From NCBI GenBank assembly GCA_904063045.1, contig CAJFCJ010000002.1:2971891-3035890 (forward strand): DNA of 64,000 nt, written 5' to 3'. The notes beneath the pieces are model-generated. The model did no database searches. It saw only the letters and a program-made list of their open reading frames with translations, and was not told where the DNA came from. The position numbers were made by a program, and so were the translations under genes. Shown one piece after another: positions 17,578 to 28,000 of the stretch (position 1 is its first letter; each line of letters opens with the position of its first letter). The DNA is from Dimorphilus gyrociliatus. Lineage: Eukaryota; Annelida; Polychaeta; Dinophilidae.

Positions 17578-20500
17578 AAATGTTTATACTATTGTGATAT
17601 ACAGTATAATCTATTCATATATGTACATATATTTAACTTATGTATTTTATCTCTTATATGTTTAACAAAAATAATCTCATTTACTGTATTAGTGTATCTC
17701 TTCTTTTATTCTTCATAAGTATGTTTTACCTTCTAATCGTATAGACTATTAAGATTAATCACAGTTTGAAATGCAACAATTACATAAAGACATAACAATT
17801 AACGTGGATATACAAAAGCGTCATTACACCTCCCTAGCGTCTCATTATCCTCAATTTCAAATAACGAGTCATGCGAAAATCCGCTGGGTTTTTTTTTACT
17901 TCATATCTTTTTCTAGATGTTATTTTGTTGTTGTTATTATTTATGATGAATATTATAAAAACAAAAATTTTTTCCAACTCTTTTCCCATCGTCGTATGAT
18001 ACTGTTTTCATACAATAATAATGGATTGGTGAAAGGGGAATGAGATTGAAAGAAAAAAAAAGATAGACTTTTTGATGTTGGGTAGACAAAGTCGAGATTT
18101 GAAATGATCTTTTCTAGTAACACTTTTCATATTTCCGTTTCTTTAGTCGTCTTGATGGTTTATTTTTCTTTTATTTAAAAATAAAAAGAAGTAAAGAAGA
18201 AGAAGAAGAAAGAAAGAAAAAACATACGTACATACATTTAAATGGAGATGTATGAGAAGGAATTAAAAACTATGATTGATTATTTACGAATGGTAAGCAA
18301 AGGTATATTTTTAATAGGCCGAGGCTCTTCCGTTCTTTTTCTTTGATGTATAAACATGGGTGACAGGTGATTGGTGCTAGTTTAGTAAATAGAGGGACAT
18401 GATTTTTCATACACGGTCAGAGTTCGAAAACTTCAAAGTATACCGATTCCCTTTCCCTTCTCTAATTTCATCATTTTTTTAAGAATAAGAAGAATTTCTA
18501 GATGGAATTTTTTATAGCTAACTAACTAATTTCAAAGAAAGGTGGGAAAAATGGCAGAAGATGTCAGCGCTTAATCGGGCGTCGATTAAACGCGTCTCCT
18601 AGCTTTCACCCATTTAATCCGATGCGCACATATTTGTAGATCGCCCTGCACCATATTGCCCGCATTCAAATCGCCACTAAGCGAACACAAAGAGGGGCAG
18701 CCAATTCTGACCTTGTCGTCAACCGTTTGCAGCTGCTCGTTACACCCAATAATTGCAATAAATTTTTTGTTCAAACGACCTTTTCAATTCTTTCTCTCCT
18801 TTTTTTATTTCTTTCTCCTCCTGTTTTTTATATGGCATTTCTCACTTCTACACCTTTTCCTTTCTTCTCTAATTATACAACAATTTACGAGCAATTTCTA
18901 GAACCATTTAGGAGCTATAACTTTGGGATACAATAGTCAATTCTTTTTCCTCCCGTTAAACTTCGACCCCTTGAATATTCGAAACCCGTAATTTGCTGCC
19001 ATTACGAAACGCCAAAGTTACAGCATCAGGTGATAGACGCTAATCCAATCACGTGATACTTTTGTGACGTAAACGGGATATTGTTTCCTATTTGCTGAAA
19101 TTGTCACCACTACGTGTATTTTTTTATTATCTGCTTTTAAGATTTGAATGTTTTATGCCCTTTTATGAGGAGAGCAGCTGGAATTAGATGTCAAAGTGTA
19201 CGGAAACTAGGATATTACGTGTCGTGCTCTTAGCATCTTGATGGTATGATAATCCATGAAGATAATCTCGATGCATACAACGAAACTTTAAAAGGCCACG
19301 TGCGACCCGAGGCACGCGAGCTATTGATTGTATCTGTACTCAATTTTGTAGGAGAAAGCATCGAATGAATAGCTGGTAATCGTTTTTCTTGCATTAAAAT
19401 CTCTGCCGAGGCCAGGTGCTTTTTATAATATTTTGGCAGTAAAAAAAAAGCAAAAAAGTAAACCCGTATAAACATACGCTGTCGACTAGTAAAACTGTGT
19501 TTAGTTAAAGTAGGTCTTGCGTCACCCCTGCCGACCGAGATGATTGCAACGCCGCCTGTGACGCCACATGTCGTCGCGTGACGGCATTGAAATCGTTAAA
19601 AGCAGCGGCGTTTATCCAAGTGTTTTGTAGACGGCCGTGTCAGGTTACGGGTTAGGGAACAGCGTCATCATTAGACGATAGTTTTTCTATACACGGAAAG
19701 GAAAAAAATATTACATATGGTGACAATATCACCCCCGTCGCGTTCCTTGTTTTCATTGTATTTCTTCTGGAGAGTATGAAAAGTAACATTCACGTTACAT
19801 TGATGAACTTTAGATGTTATGAAATTTGTCAAAATTACTAATAGGAAAAAGCTTGTTCAAGTTTTTATCTGTTCTACTAATGGTCTTTAAAACTAATTGA
19901 GTTATTATTTAGGTGGGGTACGATGGGAGGGGACAGTGGGGAGGAAGAGGAGGGTGGTAAAAGGAGGTTGTCATACGTTTTCAACAGTAGGATGTCAACG
20001 ATTAATTTTTTTTTATTGGACAATTCATTCTTCACTAGCAATTAGGTTAAACTATTAAAATTAATATTACCATATATAGAAATGATAGAAAGAATACAAA
20101 AAAACTTTTTCTATTATGACGAATGAAAGTAAATGTATTTCCGAAATGTATAACAGGTAAATCATTTTCTCTGACTACAAAGACGCTAATCGTTAAAACG
20201 CAGGTGTTCGATAAATTATCGGTTGTATAGGCTAATAAGTAATGAATTTTTACTACATTACTATACAGAGTCCTCATTTCCTTTTGATTTTAAGTACTCT
20301 TTACTAAATCTATTTGCTATTGTCAAAGAGGTATAGAGTGAGAGACATACAGAGAGAGAAAGAGAAAGATGGGAAATTATCTTTAAATTTTCATTTCTAT
20401 CAAAAATAAAAGATTTTAAAAGTTATATGGATGACCTACATTTAGACTTTATAAAAAACATGAATTATTCATTAAGTTGTATTGACAGAATCATGTTTTT

Positions 20501-20880
20501 TTTCATGGGTTGTTATTTATTTCTATACAAAATTAACATATTCATTCTTTTGCCTTAAAGTCTTTATTATTCTGTAGCCCACTATAAAAAAATCTATGAA
20601 TAAATAGAAATAATAAAACTGACGCTTTGTCGGTTGTTCCTCTAATTCTAGTAGTTTTCGAAACAACTACTAAGAGACCTCCTAACACTAATTAGTTTCC
20701 CTATTCCTAAAAATGCTCCGATTATGATAATAATACTACATCTCGTGTAGTGTCCTTTTAAAGTGATGAAAACTGCTTAATAAATATCTTATAAACCATT
20801 TCAAGGGTGAAATAAAAAAAAAAAATTAATTGTATATAAAAAATGAAAAAAAAATTGTACCAATTGCCGTACAGAGAACT
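17578..20880. other. Gene-poor region between the bHLH gene and tRNA-His
   Basis: About 3.3 kb without a recognisable gene. It starts with the bHLH 3' UTR. Less AT-rich patches lie near 18,560–18,770 and 19,500–19,680; the latter holds several TGACG half-sites and a run of CpG-containing motifs. There are short purine tracts such as a GAA run near 18,196–18,215. No domain-bearing frame was found. These may be regulatory elements for the bHLH gene. Confidence 0.35.
20846..20854 (-). terminator. RNA polymerase III terminator of tRNA-His
   Basis: Nine A on the plus strand read as T9 on the transcript strand, 26 nt beyond the tRNA 3' end. A run of four or more T ends Pol III transcription. Confidence 0.6.
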
Positions 20881-20951
20881 GCCGTGACCAGGATTCGAAC
20901 CTGGGTTGTCTCGGCCACAACGAGAAGTACTAACCACTATACGATCACGGC
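20881..20951 (-). tRNA. tRNA-His: tRNA-His (GTG anticodon)
   Basis: The 71-nt minus-strand sequence folds as a full cloverleaf. The acceptor stem is GCCGTGA/TCACGGC. The D arm is GTAT..GTAC. The anticodon stem TCTCG/CGAGA encloses loop TTGTGGC, with anticodon GTG. The T stem CCAGG/CCTGG closes loop TTCGAAT. The extra G at position −1 of mature tRNA-His is not encoded, as is normal for animals. Internal A and B boxes (TATAGTGGTTA, GGTTCGAATCC) are intact. It is an isolated single copy with no intron. Confidence 0.97.
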
Positions 20952-21359
20952 TAACAGGTACTCTGGTGAGAAGGTTTTTAAATATGGCTATATCCAATTG
21001 TACTGTTCATTCCATATAACGGACTGTTAAGCTTAGATGAAAATCTTCTTAAAATTAGCGAGGTGGTGCTGATACAAAATGTCAAAATTACTTTTCATTT
21101 ATCCTAGTTAATCGCATAGTTCAATTAAAAACAGATTTTTTTCTCAACATTTGTCATATTTCAATATTATTGATTTAAAGCAGCGTAATACGAAAAGTAC
21201 TATAACTAAATTTCTTGTGAAAACTATTTTGAATTGACGTTTTATATTTAAGTCAATAAATCTAGTCGATAGGTTTAGTTGATAAACTTGTAAATGCATC
21301 CAAATATAAACGTATAGTAATGCATATAGATAGTGTCCATAAACTGGACATTCTGATAG
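20952..21359. other. Intergenic, 5' of MYG1
   Basis: About 400 bp of AT-rich DNA between the divergently transcribed tRNA gene and MYG1. No promoter motif stands out. Confidence 0.4.
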
Positions 21360-22756
21360 ATGTTCTCTAATATCGTTACAAACTCAACCCGCGTGTTTAA
21401 TTTTGTACTGTATAATATACAATTTAGACGTTTTTCCTCAATTATGTCAAATAAAAGCTTAAAAATCGGGACACACGATGGACAATTTCATTGTGATGAA
21501 GCCTTAGCTTGCTACTTACTGAAAAAACTGGATGAATATAAAGACGCTGAAATTGTTCGGTATAAATTTTATATCTATATAAGAAAATTAAACTTTATAT
21601 TAAGATTAAATATAGAATAAAACGCTTTTCTCTTCTTTTATATCAACAGTACAAGAAATCCTGATAAATTAGCAGATTGTGATATTGTTGTTGATGTTGG
21701 CGCTATTTATGACCACGACAAGAAAAGATATGACCACCATCAAAGGTATAATCTTGAAGTTTGATACATTCCAATTAGATGAAACACGCATTCTAAGAGC
21801 TCTCTATATGATCCTTAGGGAATTTGCTCATTCATTGAAATCGCTTGATATATCTCTACCCTATGTTACGAAGTTAAGTAGTGCAGGCTTAATTTATTAT
21901 CACTATGGAGAAGGAATAATACGTAATGAATTGAAAAAGGCTGGAATGGAAAATTTGACTCGTTGTTTATTCATCAAAATGTATGAAAATTGTATTGAAG
22001 AGGTTGATGCCGTTGACAATGGAATTTCGATTGCTGAAGGAACTACAAGGTTTTTTTTGTTTTTATTAGATTATCATTGCCAACATTTCTAGCTTCAGGC
22101 ATGTATTTACGTTCTTCCCTTCTTCAGATATAAATGTAACAGCGCCATATCGTCTAGAATATCTTTTTTGAATCCAAGATGGAATGAAGAAAGCAGCCCA
22201 GAAGACTCTGATGTATATTGGCACTATTTATCTTATGCTAATAAGTTTAATTAAGTTTTTTCTTCTTTCCTATTATTTGTAGAAGCGATTCGAGAGCGCT
22301 ATGAAGCTTGTTGGAGAACATTTTGATGACAGACTGGACTACTATATCACTTCTTGGATTCCAGCAAGATCAATTGTTGAATCTGCATTTCACGATCGAT
22401 TTAAAGCTCATGAATCTGGTGAAATTTTGGTTTTTACAAAAGGTTGCTGCCCTTGGAAGGAGCATTTAACCGAATTGGAAGAAGAGGAAGGCGTTGGTGA
22501 CCTAGTAAAATTTGTACTCTTTACAGATCAGCATGGTCATTGGCGTGTTCAGTCAGTCCCTAAGGAAGTAAATAGTTTTGAAAGTAGAATCCCTTTACAT
22601 CAAGACTGGAGAGGTTTGAGAGACGATGTATTGAGTCAAGTCTCTGGAATAGACTCTTGTATATTCGTTCATGCGTCCGGTTTTATAGGAGGAAACAAAA
22701 CTTATGAAGGAGCAATAAAAATGGCTCTAAACACAATAAAAGCTGTGAATCAGTAA
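21360..22756 (+). CDS. MYG1: MYG1 exonuclease
   Basis: Five exons (21360–21559, 21650–21745, 21819–22049, 22128–22212, 22283–22756) join into 361 aa; vertebrate MYG1 is about 375. The first 28 residues are basic and hydrophobic without acidic residues, a probable mitochondrial targeting sequence; a second Met precedes [12 protein letters not shown]. Metal-binding motifs of this DHH-like family are all present: [29 protein letters not shown] and EEVDAVDNG. The C-terminal half holds [13 protein letters not shown] and the ending [22 protein letters not shown]1 is a 3'–5' RNA exonuclease of mitochondria and nucleus (family knowledge). Introns are very short (73–90 bp). It is transcribed in tandem with the XK-related gene 270 bp downstream. 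Confidence 0.95.
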
Positions 22757-23026
22757 ATGTTTAGTGTTTATTGTATGTAATATACGGTCTTTGTTTAAAT
22801 ACATAAAGAAAATGTTAAATATTAACTGTTTTATTTATTAAAGCGTAAAAAATTCCATTCTATTGACAATACTTATATAGTTGTAAAGTATACAGTATAA
22901 TCAGTATATATGTCAATATTATCAACCTAAGAAATGAACATCTACTCAAAACATAATCAAGTTCATGCTTAATTAAGCCTACTGTCCTGTTGAAAAATTA
23001 GTAAGAGATAAGACAAAAGGGAATAA

Positions 23027-24601
23027 ATGGCATCAACAAATCGAGATCATGAAATTACAGCACCGTTTCTCGAATATAAAATATCAACGATGCTATTTAA
23101 TTGTCTATCAATATGTCTTCACGTGTTTAATATTTTATTCTTAGACGTTGGATTAACTTTTTATTTTTTTAACATCGGTGACTTTTCAAAAGGATTGAGA
23201 ACTTTGATATTCGCATTGCTATCTTCGTTAACAACAACGGCATTTTCCTTATTCATGTATTACTGCGATTATAAAGGATTGACAATGCGCTCGGAGCAAG
23301 AGAATATTGGAGAATTGCGTGCGAGAAGGTTAAGCGAAGAAGAGGGAAGAGATATACAATCTTTCGAAAGACCTTCAAGGAAGTGGTGGATTATAAGGAT
23401 AGTATTTACTCTCTTGCAATTTGGACCTGTTATAAGGTGTAAATAAATGAGGTTTTTTATTCGTATCTGCATTTTTTTTTCAATAGGTTTTTTTGTTACT
23501 TTATAGGCAAATAGAAATCATTCATTTTGGTTTGAAATCTATGAAAAAGAATCAGACTAAGATTAAGAGTACAACTTTAAGATTATGTACTCGAAAGATA
23601 TCAGCTTATGAGAATTTAAGAGCGGATCAAGTAAACCTTATACCAATGTTTATTGATTCAGCTCCCCAAGCTATTTTACAATTATATTTCATAATAACCT
23701 ATGGGAAAAAAGGTATTAAAATACTATTGAAAATTGCCTAAATCAATTCTAATCGACATAAATATCATGTTTAGGTTTACCTCAAATAGTTTCGATTGTC
23801 TGTTCAGTTGTATCAGTGTCATACGGTATGGTCAGTTATTACAGATCATCTAGACTAGCTGGCTTTGATGATGTGGAATTATGGAGGTTGCATATTAAGT
23901 ACGCTATTTACGGAATGATTTTTCAGTTCTCTGGTAATTTTTTCCTAACTGGGTCTAGAGTTCTAGCCATTGCTATGTTAGCTTCCGTATTCCGGAAACG
24001 GATTTGGATCTTTTATACAATAGTCGGGTTACACGTTTTTATCTCATTCCTTTATGTACAAAGTAAGGGCGTCTCTTTTAATGAGGATAAAATTGCGGGG
24101 AAAAAAAGTTTATGGATTTTTAAGATATGGTCCGCCTGGATGTTACTGTTTTGGTATTTCAAATTGAAAAAGGATAGACCAGATAAAGCCGAATATACTA
24201 TCTATTATGTTATAATATGCTTAGAAAATTGTCTCTCTAGCTATCTTTTATTCAAGATAGAAAAAGGATTTCTTACACCTCTCATAATAGTATTGACTTT
24301 TATGCCTGTTGGATTATGTTTTAAGGGAGTATATTCAGCCTGTTTTCATCCGGCTTCCTTTCCAAAAGAAGTGGGTGTTCACGATAGTGTAATTATCACT
24401 ATAAGCATCAATATGGAAAGAGATGCTAATCAAACAGCACACAACCTCACAAATAACATATATGAAAAGCTTTCCGTTAGAGATCTGGTTCAACATAGCC
24501 TTAATATATCAAAAGGTAAAGACGTAACAAAGAATGAACTAATCATGAATAAAACTTATTTTTATTTCATTACTAGAAATTTCGCTAAATTCAAAGAATA
24601 G
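23027..24601 (+). CDS. XK-related membrane protein (XKR family)
   Basis: Three exons (23027–23436, 23507–23712, 23775–24601) give 480 aa. Multiple hydrophobic segments are visible, starting at LFNCLSICLHVFNILFLDVG. Family hallmarks are a central amphipathic stretch with SAPQAILQLYFI, and IVSIVCSVVSVSYGMVSYYR soon after. XKR proteins are plasma-membrane proteins, several of which are phospholipid scramblases switched on by caspase cleavage. I see no clear caspase motif (DxxD) at the C-terminus. The C-terminal 90 residues are Asn/Lys-rich and not conserved. Its 3' end converges on DNAH2, with only about 300 bp between stop codons. Which XKR subfamily cannot be decided by eye. Confidence 0.88.
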
Positions 24602-24624
24602 CGTACAAATTTAAGATGAAATTG

Positions 24625-24650
24625 ACATATACTGTATATACAGTATATGT
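24625..24650. repeat. Perfect 26-bp palindrome
   Basis: The sequence reads identically on both strands, with ACATATACTGTAT followed by its own reverse complement. It sits 24 nt after the XKR stop codon, inside its 3' UTR. In RNA it could form only a loopless duplex or a dimer. It contains two overlapping copies of the 11-mer TATACAGTATA/TATACTGTATA. Confidence 0.9.
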
Positions 24651-24775
24651 ATCGTTGAAAAAGGGATGGGATGAGAAGGTGGAGAATCGAAAGTGAAATA
24701 TACATATCCTATTTAGTATATTCCTCTATTTTCTTTTTATATACTGTATATATAAGAGTTTGATATTTTTTATGA

Positions 24776-24781
24776 TTTATT
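24776..24781 (-). promoter_or_regulatory. Polyadenylation signal for DNAH2 (distal)
   Basis: AATAAA on the minus strand, about 120 nt after the stop of the most distal terminal exon (24902). It would serve transcripts ending with terminal exon version C and, since none is visible nearer, version B. Confidence 0.5.
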
Positions 24782-24901
24782 AAACAATTTATAGATTTTA
24801 ATAAAGAATAAAACTGTAAGTTCATAAATATATCGTGCCTTTTTGTTTGTTATTCATTGTTTGTAAACATTAAGGTTAAACATAAAATAAAATGTTTGTT
24901 T

Positions 24902-25056
24902 TTAAACATCTAACGATAACGAAAGAGCAACTGCGCGTTTTATCCAGTATTCTGGATTAAAGACACCGTATCTCAGTTCGACAGATGTAACGTAGGCAGG
25001 TCTAACAAAAGATCCACTTCTATCCATCGAGTAATAAATTGGGGTAATATATACAC
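24902..25056 (-). CDS. DNAH2: DNAH2 alternative terminal exon, version C (most distal)
   Basis: Acceptor TTTGTAACAG ends at 25057; 155 coding nt follow with phase 1 entry and a TAA stop. Residues begin VYITPIYYSMDRSG and end YWIKRAVALSLSLDV. The spacing of aromatic, DR, G, W and LSLD positions matches versions A and B with no gap, but the sequence is diverged. It shares RP-Y-V and W-I-x-R-AVAL-x-LSLD with version A. The distal AATAAA at 24776 (−) lies about 120 nt beyond. Confidence 0.85.
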
Positions 25057-28000
25057 CTGTTACAAAGAAATATCATATTATTACAATAATATTTCCAATG
25101 GTAAAAGTTTAAAGGCCAATTTACTTAAAACTAAGAGTCGAGAGACATCAGAATTGCTGTTCCACGTTTAACCCAGTGCTCTGATGTCTTTTCTCCAGTT
25201 TTGAGGTCAACTGCAACAACGAAGGATGCCCTTCCGGTTTTACCTGCCCGATCAGGATAATAATAACAAGGGCACGAGTAAATACCTGTATTTTTTTTAA
25301 AAAAAAAGAAAAAAGACGTATTTAGTCATCTTAATCTAAATTTTTTAAGTAGTTTTGTCGTTTTTATTTTCGGAAAGGAAAAGATTCCCAACATTGTTAG
25401 TTTTTTGTCTTTTTAGCTTATAGAAATATTGATTGGCATGCAATTTAGTTAGGAAGGGAAGAATCACCGGGGATAATCATTGAGTTGTTAGTTGAACTGT
25501 AATTATGATTTAATAAAATAGCAATAGCAATCATGCAGGTATTTTTATTTTTTTTTTTTTGTGAATCACTAGTCTTGGCACCTTCAAAAGTCGAGACTTA
25601 AAACGAGGGCAACAGCCCTTCGAATCCAATGTTCTATCGGTTTACTCCCAGTCCTTAAATCCACTTGTAGAACATAGCTAGGTCTGGGATGTATTCGACC
25701 CCGGTCAGTAAAATAGTATACCGGGCAGCAATAAGTACCTGTGAAAGAGCACTACACACTGAAAAACTTTTTAAGAGATAAAAAATACACTGCAAAAATA
25801 AACACTTTGATATTCCCTTGGTAGAGCATTAAAGGCTTTTAATTAGTTAAAGGGGCTCTCAGAGTATTATACGTTCTTTTTTTCTATTGAACGATAAAAT
25901 AGTTGTTGTAAAATATCAAGAGGGTGAATGCTTCTTTTATTAAATAGAGATAATGGATAACTAACAAGGAAGTAAGAAAACTTCCCTGTGTACTCTTTGC
26001 TTAAGGAAACAATAAAAACTCTAACAAAAGCTATAGCTAACCTCTCTGACTTCTTCTTCTTGTTTCTACAGGTTTGAAATGTATTGATGGAATAGGGCAA
26101 ACGAGTTGCATAGGTTCGGCTTCTATCAGACATTGATTCTTTATATCCCATCCTGCTCCTTGAAGATACATTCCTTTCACATATACACCATCTTTAGGGG
26201 CAGCGACGAGGTTATTATCATTGACTGTCAGAACGCTAAAGTCCCATGAGAGTGAATCGACGGATACATTATTTTGACGAGCACTCGTTTGAAGAACCGC
26301 AGTTAGGAATCCCGTCGGGAACGTGAAGCCGGATAGCCAAAATACCAGAGGCGGATGAGTTGTTTCAGCCCATTTCGAAAATTGTTCGACTCTCTGAACC
26401 AAATCTCGGGTCCAAGACGCTAATGGTTTTTTGGATGGGTAAGCTCTTTCCCAGCTTGTTGGTACACGAGCATCAAATATACATTGGAAAATATCTTCTA
26501 AATCAGTTGACATAACCACCAAGCCCTGAATTCCTTTTTCTAGGGCTATTAATTGCTCTCTAATTTGATCTAAAAGAGCGTTGTATCTTTCAATTTCTTG
26601 GAGGAGGACAACATTTAAGGGCGACGGATCAACGCTGAGTATCTTGGCTGTCGCCTCATAATCTATGTTTTCTGGCAGTTGTTTATAAATATTTCTGGCT
26701 AAGTTGATTACTTGATCTTCTCTACTTTCTCCCTTGGTAGTGGAAACCTGTGGTTGAAGAGAGAGAAGGGTATTAAATAGGTTTCTTGTTTCCTGTATTT
26801 GAGAGGTTATGTCTGCATTCGGATGTTGACCAAAAGCCTCTGGATGGTCTATATTTGGCAACATGGATACGTATTCCTTATAAGAGGATAACGGACCATC
26901 CTTTGGAACATAATATGTTGGTAGCGTTGACAATTTAAAGAAAGGTGTAGAAATAGAGTCATCACAAAAGAAATCGTTTATATAAGTCATTAATAGCCTT
27001 CTATCCCAATCATCAGTCACATGACCTCCGTAATTAATGCCCGCAATCAAATATTTCAAAGCGTCCCATGGTGTATCATCATACTCGTCCAAGAATAAGC
27101 ATAATAGATTCTCACTAACTTCGAAATCGGAATCGTTAAACTCGTATGGAATATTCCAACCTAACATTAAAAACTTTCGTCTTTCCAGCAATATAGAATG
27201 GAAATAGCAGAGGCAGAACAACAATTTTTTGTATTTATCTGGTTTGGAGCTCTTGCTAAATGTTTGATCTGTAATTAAATTATACAGACGTTTCATATTG
27301 GCTTTGAGGCCTTTTGGTGGTTCGGTTGTCATTTTAATACCAGTCTGTAATATTGATATTGGAAATTCTGGGTGAGGACTTGAAGAGAGCCATAATCTAA
27401 AATCGGGATGAGGTTTTTCTAATTGTAGCTGTTCTACTAGCTTATCCAATTGTGGCATCCAGGATAGCGAGAGATGGCAATTAGCTAAGAAAACCCATTT
27501 ACCCTCTTTTACTCCTTCCTTAATCATTCTTGTGGCAATTGGAGCTTGTCCTTGACCAAGGGAAAGAGCATGAAAATTAGCAGCCATATTCTTCGATTCA
27601 GCAAGTTGTAATAAGAGTGTTGTAGGATCAACACCGGCACTTAAAACAAAGATAAGCGGAGTTTTTTCAGTTGAATCATCAACTACAGATTTCATATCAA
27701 GAACTGGAGGTTCCACAAATCTTGATCCCAAATTATTAACAATAAAAGATGTTATACAGAAAGAGACACGATCTTGCCTAAGGGAACGAACTATCAGCAT
27801 TTTTTGTAGTTCATTACAAGCGTTATCCCATTCTCCTGGTAGTGAAGAGTTTTCTGGTTCGCTCGATGTATACCACAAATTCCAATCTCGTGGGTACTGC
27901 TCAAAAGAAGTAATTAAACCGTGAAAGTTGGTCAATTTATCTAATTCAGTTATATTATCCCAAGAGGAGTCGGGCAACCAGCCGGAACATGGATTATCCA

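Larger units (their letters stand above)
24602..24901. other. Convergent 3' ends of XKR and DNAH2
   Basis: A 300-bp strip holds polyadenylation signals for both strands: AATAAA at 24800–24805 and 24807–24812 (+) for XKR, and TTTATT at 24776–24781 (AATAAA on the minus strand) for DNAH2. Placed like this the two 3' UTRs would overlap. It also contains a perfect 26-bp palindrome at 24625–24650 and another copy of the motif TATACTGTATA at 24740–24750. Confidence 0.55.
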
